Assembly: GCA_009667805.1 (NCBI GenBank)
Contig: CM019071.1
Span: forward strand, 51,288,101 to 51,352,100
Source: Leptobrachium leishanense
Taxonomy: Eukaryota > Chordata > Amphibia > Anura > Megophryidae
Length of the DNA: 64,000 nt
Reading direction: 5' to 3'
In this document: positions 34,218 through 45,395 of the stretch, piece after piece
How the letters are laid out: each line of letters opens with the position of its first letter
Numbering within the stretch: position 1 is the first letter of the stretch
Position numbers and translations under genes: made by a program
The notes under the pieces: generated by a model
Seen by the model: only the letters and a program-made list of their open reading frames with translations
Database searches by the model: none
Told to the model about the DNA's origin: nothing

Positions 34218-34629
34218 CTCTTATCTTCATAAACAGCTGCAGAAGGAATTTTGTTTATTGCAAATGGGCTTTAAATAGCTAAAGGGCTCCAGAATGTCAC
34301 AAAGGGTTTAGCACTCTGGGCATGACAGCCGAGGTATTAAAACAGTTTCAACAACTTGAGTTCCATTTCATGGAGCCCAAGCTGCATTATGGAGATGTAG
34401 TTAAATTGTTTTTTGTCTGGGTAATGGTGCCATCTGCCTGTCAAATCATGCTTACAGTTTGAAAACGTGCTTTTTGAGATTTCCAAGCAGATCTTCTCTG
34501 TATGGCAAATGCAAAGTTGTTTCCATACAGCTGATACATTGATGTTATAGCAATCAACTTGGCAGTGAAGGGGTTTGGCTTAATCTACTGGCGTCTGTTT
34601 TGCAATTCCGCTCTCTTCTTCTCTATTAG
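34218..34629. other. region upstream of the mucin exon, with one arm of a dispersed inverted repeat
   Basis: About 34290-34475 is an inverted, diverged copy of 43370-43560 (cagtttgaaaacg, aagcatgatttgacaggc on the complement). No signal-peptide exon was recognised here; there is no in-frame ATG before the repeat domain of the downstream exon. Confidence 0.5.
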
Positions 34630-37112
34630 CACCATTAATAAAGTTCCTCTCACCATTACAGCTCCAACAAGAACATCAGCTCAAGAAGTAAAGAGTACAT
34701 TGGATCCAGCTACGACCTTGGCGGCTAAGACGACTAAAGCGGCTCCGAAGTCAACAGGGTCTCCTATGACTCCGACGACCTCAGGGGCTCTGACGACTAA
34801 TGCGGCTCCGACGACTACAGCGGCTCCGATGACTACAGCTGCTCTTACTACAGTGGCTCCGACTACAGCGGCTCCGCCGACTACAGCGGATCTGACTACA
34901 TCGGCTCCAAAGACTACAGGGCCATTGACTACATCGGCTCCGACTACAGCAGCTCTGACTGTAGCGGCTCTGGTGACTGCAGCGGCTTCGATTACAGTGG
35001 CTCCGACTACTACCGCGGCTCCGATTACAGCGGCTCCGATGACTACAGCGGATCTGACTACAGCGGCTCTGACGACTACAGCAGCTCCAATGACTACAAC
35101 TGCTCCGACTACAGTGGTTCTGACTACAGTGGCTCTGACAATTACAGCAGCTCCAATGACTACAGCGGATCCGACTACAGCGGATCCGGCAACTACAGCG
35201 GCTCCGACGACTACAGCGGCTCCGACGACTACAGCTGTTCTGACTACAGTGGCTCTGACTACAGCTGCTCCAACGACTACAGCGCCATCGACTACAGCGG
35301 CTCCGACTACAGCGGCTCCGACGACTACAGTGGCTCTGACTACAGCGGCTCTGACTACAGCTGCTCCGACGACTACAGCAGCTCCGACGACTACAGCTGC
35401 TCTTACTACAGCTACTCCGACTACAGTGGCTCCGACAATTACGCCGGCTCCGACGACTACAGAAGCTCCAACGACTACAGCGGCTCCGACAACTACAGCT
35501 GCTCCGACTACAGTGGCTCCGACTACAGCTGCTCCGACTACAGCGCCATCTACTACTGAGGCTCTGAATACAGCGGCTCCGATGACTACAGTGGCTCCCA
35601 CTACAGCGGCTCTGACTACAGTGGCTCCGACAACTACAGCGGCTCCGACAACTACAGCAGATCCGACTACAGCAGCTCCGGCGACTACAGCGGCTCCGAT
35701 TACTACAGCTGCTCTTACTACAGTGGCTCCAACTACAGCGGCTCCAACGACTACAGCGGCTCTGACGACTACAGCGGATCTGAATACAGCGGCTCCACCG
35801 ACTACAGCGCCATCGACTACATTGGGACCAACTACAGCGGCTCCGACTGCAGCAGCTACAACGACTACAGTGCCATCGACTACAGCAGCTTCAACTACAA
35901 TGGCTCTGACTGCGGCAGGTCTGGCGACTGCAGCGACTTCAGCTACAGCGGCTCCAACTACAGCGGCTCGGACGACTACAGCGGATCCGACTGCAGTAGC
36001 TCCGACAATTACAGCGGCTCTGACTACAGCGGATCCGACTACAGCGGCTCTGACTACAGCGGCTCCAACAACTACAGCTGCTCCGACTACAGTGGCTCCG
36101 ACTACAGCTGCTCCGACGAATACAGCGCCATCGACTACAGCAGCTCCAAAAACTACAGCGGCTCCGACAACTACAGTGGCTCCGACTACAGTGGCTCTGA
36201 CCACAGCGGCTCCGATGACTACAACGGCTCCGATAACTACAGAGGCTCCGACTACAGCGGCTCCGACGAATACAGCGGATCCGACTACAGTGGCTCCGAC
36301 GACTACAGCAGCTCCGACTACAGCTGCTCCGACGACTACAGCGGATCCGACTACAGTGGCTCCAACGACTACAGCAGCTCCGACGACTACAGCTGCTCCA
36401 ACTACAGTGGCTCCGACTACAGTGGCTCCGGCAATTACAGCTGTTCTGATGACTACAGCAGATCCGACTACAGCGGCTCCATCTACTACAGCGTCTCCGA
36501 CGACTGCAGCTGTTTCAACTACAGTGGCTCCAACTACAGCTGCTCCAATGACTACAGCGCCATTGACTACAGCGTCTCCAACAACTACAGCACCATCAAC
36601 TACAGCGGCTCTGACTACAGCGGCTTCGATGATTACAGCGGCTCTGACGACTACAGCGGATCTGACTACAGCAGCTCTGACGACTACAGCTTTTCTGACT
36701 ACAGTTGCTCCAAGGACTACAGCACCATCAATTACAGCTGCTCCAACGACTACAGCACCATCGACTACAGTGGCTCTGACTACAACGGCTCTGACTACAG
36801 CATCTCCGACTACAGCAGCTCTGAATACAGTGGCTCCGATGTCTACAGTGGCTCAGACAACCACAGGGGCTCCTATGACTCTGACGACCGCAGGGGCTCA
36901 GTCGACTACAGGGGCTCCTACAACTATGATGACCACAGGTGCTCAGACGACTACAGCGGCACCAACGACTACAGAGGTTCCTATGTCTCCGACCACAGTG
37001 GCTCAGATGACTACAGCGGCTCAGACAACTACAGGGGCTCCTATTGCTCCGACCACAGGGGCTCCAGTGACCACAGTGGCTCAGACGACCATAGCCAGTG
37101 TTGTCCAATTAG
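34630..37112 (+). CDS. mucin-like gene, large Thr/Ala/Pro repeat exon
   Basis: One 2483-bp open exon of about 827 codons. A pyrimidine tract and AG (ctctcttcttctctattag) give the acceptor, and ttag|gtaaga gives the donor. The translation is almost entirely units such as TTAAPTT, with Val, Leu, Asp and Ser variants: the dense O-glycosylation domain of a mucin. The last part (36840-37100) has longer units with Gly, Gln and Met. Phase 2 at the start and phase 1 at the end. There is no in-frame ATG near the start, so the signal peptide must come from an upstream exon I did not find. No cysteine domain is visible. Which mucin family it belongs to is unknown; a transmembrane mucin is inferred from the next exon. 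Confidence 0.78.
34680..37090. repeat. coding VNTR of 15/18-bp units
   Basis: DNA units of the form acagcggctccgacgact, in multiples of 3 bp, make up the exon. Because unit lengths keep the frame, long open frames also appear on the opposite strand (Val/Gly/Ala-rich); they are by-products. Confidence 0.95.
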
Positions 37113-37966
37113 GTAAGATCCCTTTCAGACTTTTTAAAAAGATATATATATATTTTAGCTATAAGAGGCTTTTTATATATTGCTTGAGATTTGTCCTTGT
37201 CAAGACATGTATACAGGGAGTCTTCAGAGTTAATACTAATGTCCATACCCTCCGCATTTCAGGAAATTGAGAATGTATTAAAAGCCTTGCCTGTCAGCAG
37301 TTAAAATAAGTATCACAATCAATAAAAATCCATATGTTAAAATAACGGAAGATGATAAATAATGAGTGATAAGGCCACTCGACTGAGCACCAGGAAAATG
37401 TAATGAATCAACCGCAGTGAAGAAAACAGATAAAAATCAGGCAATTCATTTTATGAAAACTGGATCTAATGACAGTGAGGCGATAAATGGGTTAATGGGA
37501 CCTCATGACAGTGACGTTATTAATGGGTTAAAAGGACCCAATGAGAACAAGATAATGAATGGTGTTAAATTATAACTATAAACAAACAAAAGCTATTTTC
37601 CTATTTTAAATACCATATATGGAATCCCACAAAGTCTGTCATTTCTTTCTCATATACCAAAATGCAGTAAGACGCTGTGCTACACTGATCAGAGGAGACA
37701 GTAAAATCAACCACACCAGGATATGGCCGCTTCACGTCTGAATATCTCGTCCATAGTCAGACCAGTTTATTATTTCAACTTCCAATAGAAATGTTCGTTG
37801 TAGAAAAGAGGTTCCTATCCACCCCACATAGGAATGTGATATAACAGCCAATCAGAGCAGATACATTTCTACACTTCATATAACAAATACTTTACAGGAA
37901 ATGCAGCTAAATTCCACAGGCTAACATCCTATGTAAGAAAAAACTGTCTACATACAGAATTGACAC
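37113..37966. other. intron sequence
   Basis: Intron following the VNTR exon. No repeat family recognised before the TTAA element at 37967. Confidence 0.5.
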
Positions 37967-39187
37967 TTAACCCTTTCGCTGCTGAGGCATTTCACGCCTC
38001 TGTGCTGAGGTCATTTTTACCGGTTTTGCTCATCATGTTTAAACGTGTTTTGAAGGCTTATTTTAGTATATGACCCAGACATACTATATATCGTTCTTTC
38101 CGTCAGACTCAGCAGATTCATAATATGTCATTATTATATGTATACGTCATGTCCTGTCTGTATATTATAACAAAAAATGCAATAAAATATGAATTTTCAA
38201 TAATTTACAACGTGTAAAGTGTTTTTTTTTCACATTTTAACATGCGAGCAATTGCAGTTATATTTTGTATGGGGTGCGCTTGTTAAAAAATTAGAAATGG
38301 GGTCTCGTTACATTTTCTTTTGGGGAAAATTACGCGATTTTTAACAAACGCACCGCATACAAAAATCGTTAGTGCAGCATCATTGTTCACATTATAATTG
38401 AAATGGGAACAATATTGCTGCATTAACGAACCAAAAAAAAAAAAAACTTGTTTGTTTGTTTTTTTAGAATTTTTTTTTAAAATATTTTTTTCTTTTTCTT
38501 TTTAATTTTTCTTTTTTTAAAAAACTTTTTTCACAGTCGTGTTTGGTATCGATCCAACAGTACCAAACTTTAACCCCTAGCTGCCACGGATCGGGAGATA
38601 GGGGGTTCATTGGAACCCCCTATCTCCACCGTTGGTGGCAGCTAGGGGTTAACTCCAGGACTGGCGTCATCGTGCTATGCACAATGACGCCAGTCCTCAG
38701 GGGGAGTTCCCGGAGGCTTGGCCGACATCCAAGATGTCGGTCAGCTCCGGGAAAGGATCACGAACCAGCGCTTTTCAGCGCCGATTCGTGATCCGGCTCC
38801 CCAGGGGTTAATGACAGCCACTGTTTGGAAGGGCAGGCTGTGCCCTTCCAAGCGGTGCCTGTATTAACTCCCTGCTCCCCGGTGATCGTGAGGGAGAGAG
38901 GTCGGAAGGACCTCCCCCACTCCCTTTCAGGCGCCTCCTCCGCACATGCGGGGGGGCGCCTGAATTAGATGTCATCGCGTTGCCACGATGACATCTAATG
39001 TCCCCGCCGGGGTCCCAGAGTGCTGGACTGACATCCAAGATGTCAGCCCGCACCGGGGGGGCGCAGCAATCCGCCGGAATCCGGCAGATTGCTGCCTCCT
39101 GTGCTCGGACGCGCTCAGCGCGTCCGTAGCACAGGAGAACCACTTGGCTGGACACGCTGAGCGCGTCCATAGCAGCCAAGTGGTTAA
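37967..39187 (+). mobile_element. hairpin-rich TTAA element A (piggyBac-like)
   Basis: TTAACCCTTTCGCTGCTGAGG at the left and, inverted, TTAACCACTTGGCTGC at the right. The first 550 bp is AT-rich and conserved in copies B and C. The right half is a chain of hairpins: ggagatagggggtt around 38596-38630, aggactggcgtcatc arms 38660-38700, gatcacgaa arms 38755-38792, ggaagggca arms 38828-38852, aggcgcc arms, ttagatgtcatcg arms 38965-39000, agcaatc arms, ccacttggct arms to 39183. No convincing ORF. Lies in the mucin intron. Confidence 0.9.
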
Positions 39188-39352
39188 AATGGGCTGTGAC
39201 CCCCCTTTCTATCAGTACAGGCTTTTCACACTAATGCATATTGAAATATGGTACGTATTTCAATCACAGGAAATTTATATTCATACAGAAAATTAAAATC
39301 TAGCAAATGGGTCAAAGGGATCTAAGGACAGTAAGAAAATTACTAGGTTAAT

Positions 39353-39506
39353 GCTGGAATCTCTAACTCTGCCCCCTTTTCCCAGATGTGAATTGCCTAC
39401 AATTCCCAGAATTTCTTTAATGCAACAGATGGCCATAGAATCATGGGAGTTTTGTTTCAGAAACAACTGGGGGGGCTAGAGTTTCAGATCACTGGGTTAT
39501 ATGAAT
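39353..39506. mobile_element. hAT-like MITE
   Basis: Ends ctggaatctctaactctgcc and (inverted) cagtgatctgaaactctagc, with inner inverted repeats around caattccc/catgggag. An old copy; the flanks ggttaatg/ggttatat are only partly alike. Related to 18964-19072. Confidence 0.5.
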
Positions 39507-39777
39507 CTAAAGACGATGAGGTGATTAATGGGTTAAATTGGCCTAATGACTGTGAGGTGACTAATGGGTTAAAGGGACTTTATGAATATTAAATTAGTGT
39601 CTATTGATCTAAAAGTAACACAATCACATTAATCCAACTTATTTACATAAACAAAGTGTTCATAAGTGGTGATAAATTCAGACAGATGTAACAGATCAGT
39701 GTATAAAGTGTTATATTGTAACGTCACACACGTCCGTTGCGTTGAACACACAGGTAACACGTTTGTTGATATTGCAG

Positions 39778-39872
39778 GCGCATCCAGCAGCACTTTTCCA
39801 GTGTGGGCGATTTTCCCAATCTGCGTTCTCTCCGCCATCATTATCGTCTGTTTAGCGGTTTGCGCTTGGTTG
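39778..39872 (+). CDS. mucin-like gene, transmembrane exon
   Basis: The acceptor is ttgatattgcag and the donor ttg|gtgagt. The exon starts in phase 1, exactly matching the phase-1 end of the VNTR exon: the joined codon is GGC. It encodes a short Ser-rich stalk and then one strong membrane helix, AIFPICVLSAIIIVCLAVC, ending in AWL. 95 bp, phase 0 at the end. The phase match, splice signals and single hydrophobic segment make this the membrane anchor of the mucin. The protein would be type I with the repeat domain outside the cell. Confidence 0.75.
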
Positions 39873-40249
39873 GTGAGTGCCTGTTTTATTCTAAAAGTAA
39901 ATCGCAATGTTATTTGTATTTTTGTAATTTATGCGCTTCTAGATGGTCAGATCGTCAGGATATCGTATCGCCGTGTTCGTGTGGTCAGCCCTTTTGTGTG
40001 TTGTAGCGTCACAGGAACGTGTGTTTGTCAGTTGGCCATGGATATTGTGACATCATTACACACATTGCATGTCACTCAAATCTAGTTCATTCCTATATGT
40101 GACGAGGTACAAAATCCCCAAAATATATAGAATATATGAAAGGGTTAACACGTTTCACGGCTCATCATTGAAAACCATAGACTTTATTCTTTAATTTTAA
40201 TATTAACGAATTGCCAGCGAAATACGGTGATCTTCCGCAATAAAATCCA
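39873..40249. other. intron sequence
   Basis: No repeat family recognised, apart from a lone tgaaagggttaac terminus-like motif at 40138-40150. Confidence 0.45.
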
Positions 40250-40860
40250 CCTAGAGAAGTAATGGATAATCTATTTAAAGACACCGAACAGCAGAGAAAT
40301 GTCAGTGAAATGCCCCGATTTGGTGGTTTCATTCCCCAGGTTTAATCAGGCAGGCAAATCCTATAGGTTTCAATGTAAAAACTCTCCCCATTTTCATTAA
40401 CTATTTAATCAACAGTTTATTCTTTTTACTTGCAGTAAAAAGTTGCTTTATTTATTTTTTAAGATTTTTTTGGCATTTTTAGGGATGTTTTTGACATGAA
40501 AAAATCCTTTTTTAAAAAAAGAAAATGGCAGTTTTTTTTCTGGCACAGACCTTTTTATTTTTATTCATTATATATTTCAGGCATTTTCGTGCAGTAGTAT
40601 TTTTTGCAAACACCTTTTTAAAAGTTGCACTTTTTTCTCTATCCGCCGGTCGGCGCTCTGTTCGGCGAGTCAGTGGCTTTTTTTTTGAATAGGCATTTTT
40701 GCAGCAGATCCTTGGATGTTTTCGTCAGTTTCTCGAATCGATGTGGCGCTTTTTTGGATGCTTTCGGCAGCTCGTTCCCTGCACTTCGGGGACCCTGTGG
40801 TGAATGCTGAATGGTGGTTTCGATCAACAGCTGTAAACAGGCGAATGCCATTGGTTTTAA
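40250..40860. mobile_element. GGGTTATTCAGAGAG-type MITE, partial copy
   Basis: Shares the family core (caatctatt, accgaacagcagagaaatgt; tttattctttttacttgcag; ggaccctgtggtgaatgctgaa) but lacks the left terminus. It is followed directly by a foldback element and then by another partial copy, in the same orientation. Confidence 0.7.
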
Positions 40861-40979
40861 TTAATTACTTATTTTTTTATATTTATTCAACCATTTATTA
40901 TATTCTATACAAACAGTGTGGCGCTGCACCATATTTTATGTACCACCACCAAAACTCCAAAGCTGGTACCAGCCAACAG

Positions 40980-41765
40980 TGGTTTCCCCTAAACCAAAAT
41001 CACATGGAATGTACGTATCAGATACAGCTCGGTGTTGCTCTTGTGGTTATGGTGTCTCTCAAAGTTCACCACCCATAGGTTGGATATACATACAAAACAA
41101 AATACAATTATCGCGGGTCAACACATTTATTTTGCCGATTTTGAAGTTACAGGTGGTGGAGCTACCATAGCTCTAAGATAGGTGCGTGTGTGTATTTTTT
41201 GCTCGACTGGATAAATCCATTAAACCACCAAGGATACGGGGACATGGCTTAAAATCCCATTTAATAAAACAGAAGTAAAAAATAAAATAAAAAATAAAAT
41301 AATAAAAAAATACTTGAGCTGTAATTATTCCTTTTATTTTAAATTTTTACTTATGTTTTATTAAATGGGATTTTAAGCCATGTATCTCCACAAAGCGTAA
41401 ATTCAAAATTGGCAAAAGAACGTGTTGACCCGCGATAACCCAGATATACACCAGGAGAGCATTCTCCGTGCCTTTTTTGTTTTTGTTTCTTTGGTATACG
41501 AGCTGTGGTGCAAGAAATTTTCGGAGCAAGGTTTGGTTTACCTGAGAAGGGAGAAAACAACACAGCCAGAGGCGCAGACCCCTCAGAGCCAGTGTCGGGG
41601 CTCTTTATTTGTTAGCTGAATACCCACATATACAGAGTGTTTCTTGCGCACATGATGTTTTGTATTTTCATTTTGTATGTATATCCAACCTATGGGCGGT
41701 GAACTTCGAGAGACAACATAACCACAAGAGCAACCCTGCGCTGTATCAGATACGTATGTTTATTC
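40980..41765. repeat. large foldback element
   Basis: The left-arm blocks at 40990-41095 (tacgtatcagatacag; ccaccataggttggatat-like) and 41100-41140 (tcgcgggtcaacac) recur inverted at 41670-41760 and 41395-41440. The inner block ggcttaaaatcccatttaat (41247-41270) is inverted at 41358-41380. The centre is AT-rich (41280-41345). Arms are interrupted on the right by about 200 bp (41445-41660). Confidence 0.8.
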
Positions 41766-42255
41766 TTTTCATTTGCAGCAAAAAGGCTCTTTATTTATTT
41801 TTAGAATTTTTTTGTCTTTTTTTGGGGATTTTTTTTATTCCGAATCTTATTTTCTTTTCTTTTTATTGTTCATAGGACCGTATATAATATTTCGAGGCAT
41901 TTTCATAGACTTGTTTTTTTTTTTTTAAAAACACCCATTTTAAAAGTTACGTGGTCTTTAGTTTTTTTTTTGTATCACTGTTCGGCGACTGGTCGGCTTT
42001 TTCCAGATGCGTTCGGCGGTCTTTTCAGTGATGTGTTCACTATATCGTCGGATGTATTCAGCGGTTTTTCTGAGGTTCATTTGATCAATTTGGCAGTTTA
42101 TCAGATATGTTCATCGGATCCATTCAGCACACTTAAGGGACCCTGCGCTGAATGCTGAATTCACCGCAGTATCAGCAATTTGAACTCGCCAAAGTGTGCC
42201 GAACGAGAGAGCACCTTCATGCTGGTGACATTTCTGTGCTCTCTAAATAACCCCT
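41757..42255. mobile_element. GGGTTATTCAGAGAG-type MITE, right part
   Basis: Begins in the family core (tttattcttttcatttgcag) and runs to the inverted terminus ctctctaaataacccctta at 42238-42256. With 40250-40860 it brackets the foldback. Confidence 0.72.
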
Positions 42256-42783
42256 TATGAGTTAGTTTTCTGGGCATCTGACCCATAGAGCCCATTCTAT
42301 GCTCAATGCCACACAGTGAGGAGCAAGTGCTGTATAGATAGGGGGCAGTTTATCACACAATGAATGCACCCAGTGACACATATAGAGTAAAATACATTTT
42401 ATTAGCCAAACAAATAAGAAAAACAAAGCACATGTATATATCAGCAGCATAAAATAAACAAAATGGACAAGTTATGCTGATCCTCATGTGTAGCGGAGCT
42501 TGTTTATTGATTACTCAGGCAGTGCTCGTCTGCTCTATCACAACGTGAGTGACACGAGAAAATAATCAAATGCTGATTTTAATTTATTTCATTTTAAATC
42601 TGATAGAGCACAAAGATTCAATGCTGAAATGATTATGCAACAAGATACATTATATCAACATCTATATACCCAGGACATACTTGAAAAAGAGATAAATCTC
42701 AATGTCCTGGTAAAATACCTTATAAATAATGAATTTATAGGATTGTTTAACAGATATGGATTGTTTTTGTTTTGTCTTTGCAG
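42256..42783. other. intron sequence with SINE/LINE tail
   Basis: The part 42665-42735 (cccaggacatacttgaaaaa to ggtaaaatacc-ttataaataatg) is a tail of the SINE/LINE pair described elsewhere. Otherwise no recognised repeat. A pyrimidine-rich acceptor ends at 42783. Confidence 0.55.
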
Positions 42784-42934
42784 ATTACTGTCTCTGTTAG
42801 ATCCGGCAGATCTGTCACCAGGCTTAATTTCCATCGGCGAAACTCCTTGGCTCCATGAAACAGAAATGATTGATATGGACGCAACACAGCTCCTTGAAGT
42901 TGAATTGCACAGAGAGGCCAGCTGGGTGGAGTAG
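42784..42934 (+). CDS. mucin-like gene, candidate cytoplasmic-tail exon
   Basis: Strong acceptor ttttgttttgtctttgcag. Two readings are possible. Direct joining to the phase-0 transmembrane exon gives a 24-residue basic tail (VRSGRSVTRLNFHRR...) with stop at 42856-42858; positive charge just after a membrane helix is normal. The other frame is open for 49 codons to 42934 and is acidic (EMIDMDATQLLEVELHRE), but needs another exon in between. In that second reading the stop TAG comes from the first bases of the SINE. I cannot decide without transcripts. Confidence 0.5.
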
Positions 42935-43115
42935 AGGTAACATCACTGCTCTATAACTGTGGAGAGAGACTGTGGAGACACAGGTTCGGTCCCAGCAAGC
43001 GCACCTCTCCAGTAAGTGTCCTTGGGCAAGACACCCAACGGTACATACTCTCCACCCAGGACATACTTGAAAACGAGAGAAATCTCAATGTATCCTTCCT
43101 GGTAAAATACTTCCT
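42919..43115 (+). mobile_element. tRNA-derived SINE with LINE-like tail, copy 2
   Basis: Same family as 10475-10671: ctgggtggagtagagg start, B box ggttcggtcccag, gtgtccttgggcaagacac, and a 3' tail to ggtaaaatac. It abuts or overlaps the end of the candidate mucin exon. Confidence 0.85.
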
Positions 43116-43624
43116 TAATATTGGCATAGGCTGGATACATCAGGGATACATTTACACCAGAATTAACAGGGTCACATTTACACGTACTTCAGGCTTAAAG
43201 CTGACATCCACATCACATTTACACCTACATTAGGGTTGGGATATTTCATTTTGTTTCCTCCTTTTGATTGGACATGTACTTCTTAACCCCATCTCTACCA
43301 AGTTATTTTCCATGTAACCTCTGCCAGGGCTCTGTAGATTTATGGGAAAACAAATAAGCAGCAGACATACAGTCAAAATGTGCCTGATCATCTCAAAACA
43401 TATTTTCAAACTGTAAGCATTATTTGACAGGCAAATTTCGCCATCTGCTGGTGACATGTCACTATTACATTCCTCTAAAACAGCTTGGGCTCCGTTTATT
43501 CCTTTAAGAAAAAAATGGATTCCACATTTTTTTAACACCTCGTCCATCATGGCTGAGGAGCTACAACTTTGTGGGCACGTTCTGGAGCTTAAATGCAAAC
43601 GAATGTCATATGTAGTAAACTAAA
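43116..43624. other. unclassified, with second arm of a dispersed inverted repeat
   Basis: 43370-43560 is the inverted partner of 34290-34475. A minus-strand frame (VLKKCGIHFFLKGINGAQAV) runs through it; its relative near 34.3 kb preserves part of it. No known domain recognised. Confidence 0.5.
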
Positions 43625-44359
43625 CGGGTTATTCAGAGAGCCGATCTGGCCCCGAAATGTAATCGAACAGTGAATTTCCCCATATGGTGACATTTCGGGG
43701 CCATTCGGCTATTCAGAGACAAGGCAGTTTGCCAAATTTTGTCTAACTGCCAGCAAGTACTGTGCCCGTTCGACGGCAGTGAAATCCTCCATATAGAAGC
43801 AATGGTTAATCTATTCACAGACGCCAAACAGCAGAGAAATGTCAGTGAAATTCCCGGCTGTTCAGTGGTTTCATTCGGCAGGTTTATTTAGGCGAATTCC
43901 ATAGGCTTCAATGTTAAAAATATTCCTGTTTTAACCCAATATCTAATAAACCGTTTATTCTTTTAATCTGCAGCAAAAAGTCTCTTTATTTATTTATTTA
44001 TTTTAGGATCTTTTAGGCATTTTTCGGCCTGTAACAGACCTTTTTATTATCGTTCATTGGATCTTATATGTAAATTCCAGACATTTTCGTTCAGTAGTTT
44101 TGTTTGCAAACAGTGTTTAAATTTTGACACTTTCAAGCGTATTTATTTTTTTGGCTCCGTTTGTCGGCTTTTTCCGGCGGCTGGTCTGCGCTGTGATCGG
44201 CAGCTTGACAGCTTTTTCCAGCGGGATTGCGGTGGGTTTTCACTGCACTCCGGGACCCTGCGGTGAATGCTGAATTCACCACCAGGTAGGGAACTTTAAT
44301 TCTCCAAAGTGCAGGGAACAAGAGAGCACTGACATTTCGGTGCTCTCTGAATAATCCCC
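43625..44359. mobile_element. GGGTTATTCAGAGAG-type MITE, complete copy
   Basis: Left end cgggttattcagagagccga, right end (inverted) ggggattattcagagagcac. 735 bp. It contains the empty TTAA (43806-43809) corresponding to the insertion site of element D. No transposase. Confidence 0.82.
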
Positions 44360-44823
44360 TAAATCCTTTGCATTGCTCCAGAATTACAGCGGATGTTTGC
44401 TTAGTAATGAAGGGGTTACTTGTGAGCGCTACATGTTGCAAAGCTTACCTGTAAAATGTCCCTTGGTTAAGAGAAACATGAGATCCACTGCCTCCTCTTG
44501 CTCTTGGACTATATTGAAGGGCATGGAGACCAAACAGCTTTCCAGTGCCCTTCCACCAGAACGAGCCTCAAAGTCTTACAGGGCTCGATCCTGCAGAATC
44601 TTAAGGACTAAGGGGAGAATAGCAGTGGTGTTGCATGCCAGTATTCTTCTGCAAGCAGGAGCAATGACGAATCTGGATGCTATCATAGGAGCTAACTCAT
44701 ATTTAGGGTCTCAGGGAGCAAGAAAGACATAACGACTCAAACTTTGCATATCTAAGCGGCTCCCTGACACCAGCCGGAGCAGAATATGGGCTTTAGAAAG
44801 CAGAGGAATATCTCACTCCACTC
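44360..44823. other. unclassified sequence
   Basis: A 120-codon plus-strand frame covers much of it but shows no family motif or splice context; probably chance. Confidence 0.4.
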
Positions 44824-45268
44824 TAGGGATGTGCGTTTCGGGTTTCGGAATTTCGGAATTTTCACAAAATTTCCCGATTCGTGTTTTCGGATGCGGCCGA
44901 ATTTCCGAAAAGTTTTAGATCCGAAAATGGCAGATCCGAAAAGTTTTCCGAGCCGTAACGAAATATTTTCGGAATTTTCGAATGGACTTGAAATGTGTCA
45001 AATCGAAATTTATTGCTTTGAAACGAGGAGAACAGACGTTCCGAAAAAACGAAAATTTCCGAACTTACGAAAAGTCGATACAAAAAACGAGCTAAGTGAC
45101 ACGAAAATTCGAAAAATGGTCGATATTCCGAAAAAAAAGTACACGAAAAACTAATCGAGCCGAACCGAATCGAAACAGAAATCGGTCGAAACTAGCCGAA
45201 TCGAAAAGTTTAAAAATCCGAAAAATCGAACCGAATCGAACCGAAAAAAAAATCGCTGCACAAGCCTA
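44824..45268. mobile_element. hAT MITE (TAGGGATGTGC ends), copy 2
   Basis: 445 bp, TAGGGATGTGCGTTTCGGG at the left and (inverted) TAGGCTTGTGCAGCG at the right, perfect 8-bp duplication ctccactc at 44816-44823 and 45269-45276. Same family as 27196-28743 but without an inner LTR. Confidence 0.93.
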
Positions 45269-45395
45269 CTCCACTCAGATTTTACAATTTAAAATATATA
45301 TACAATACACAATATTATTCTACTCCACTTAGAATAGAACATTCCAGAAACAAATCTTACCTTGTATTTAGGAATCCATTCCACTTGTCGGTTCC

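Noticed and set aside
34681..36204. 507-codon Val/Gly/Ala-rich frame on the minus strand
   Set aside because: It is the antisense of the mucin VNTR; unit lengths divisible by three keep every frame open. No splice or start context.
44373..44732. 120-codon plus-strand frame as a possible host exon
   Set aside because: No domain or convincing splice sites; lies between MITEs.
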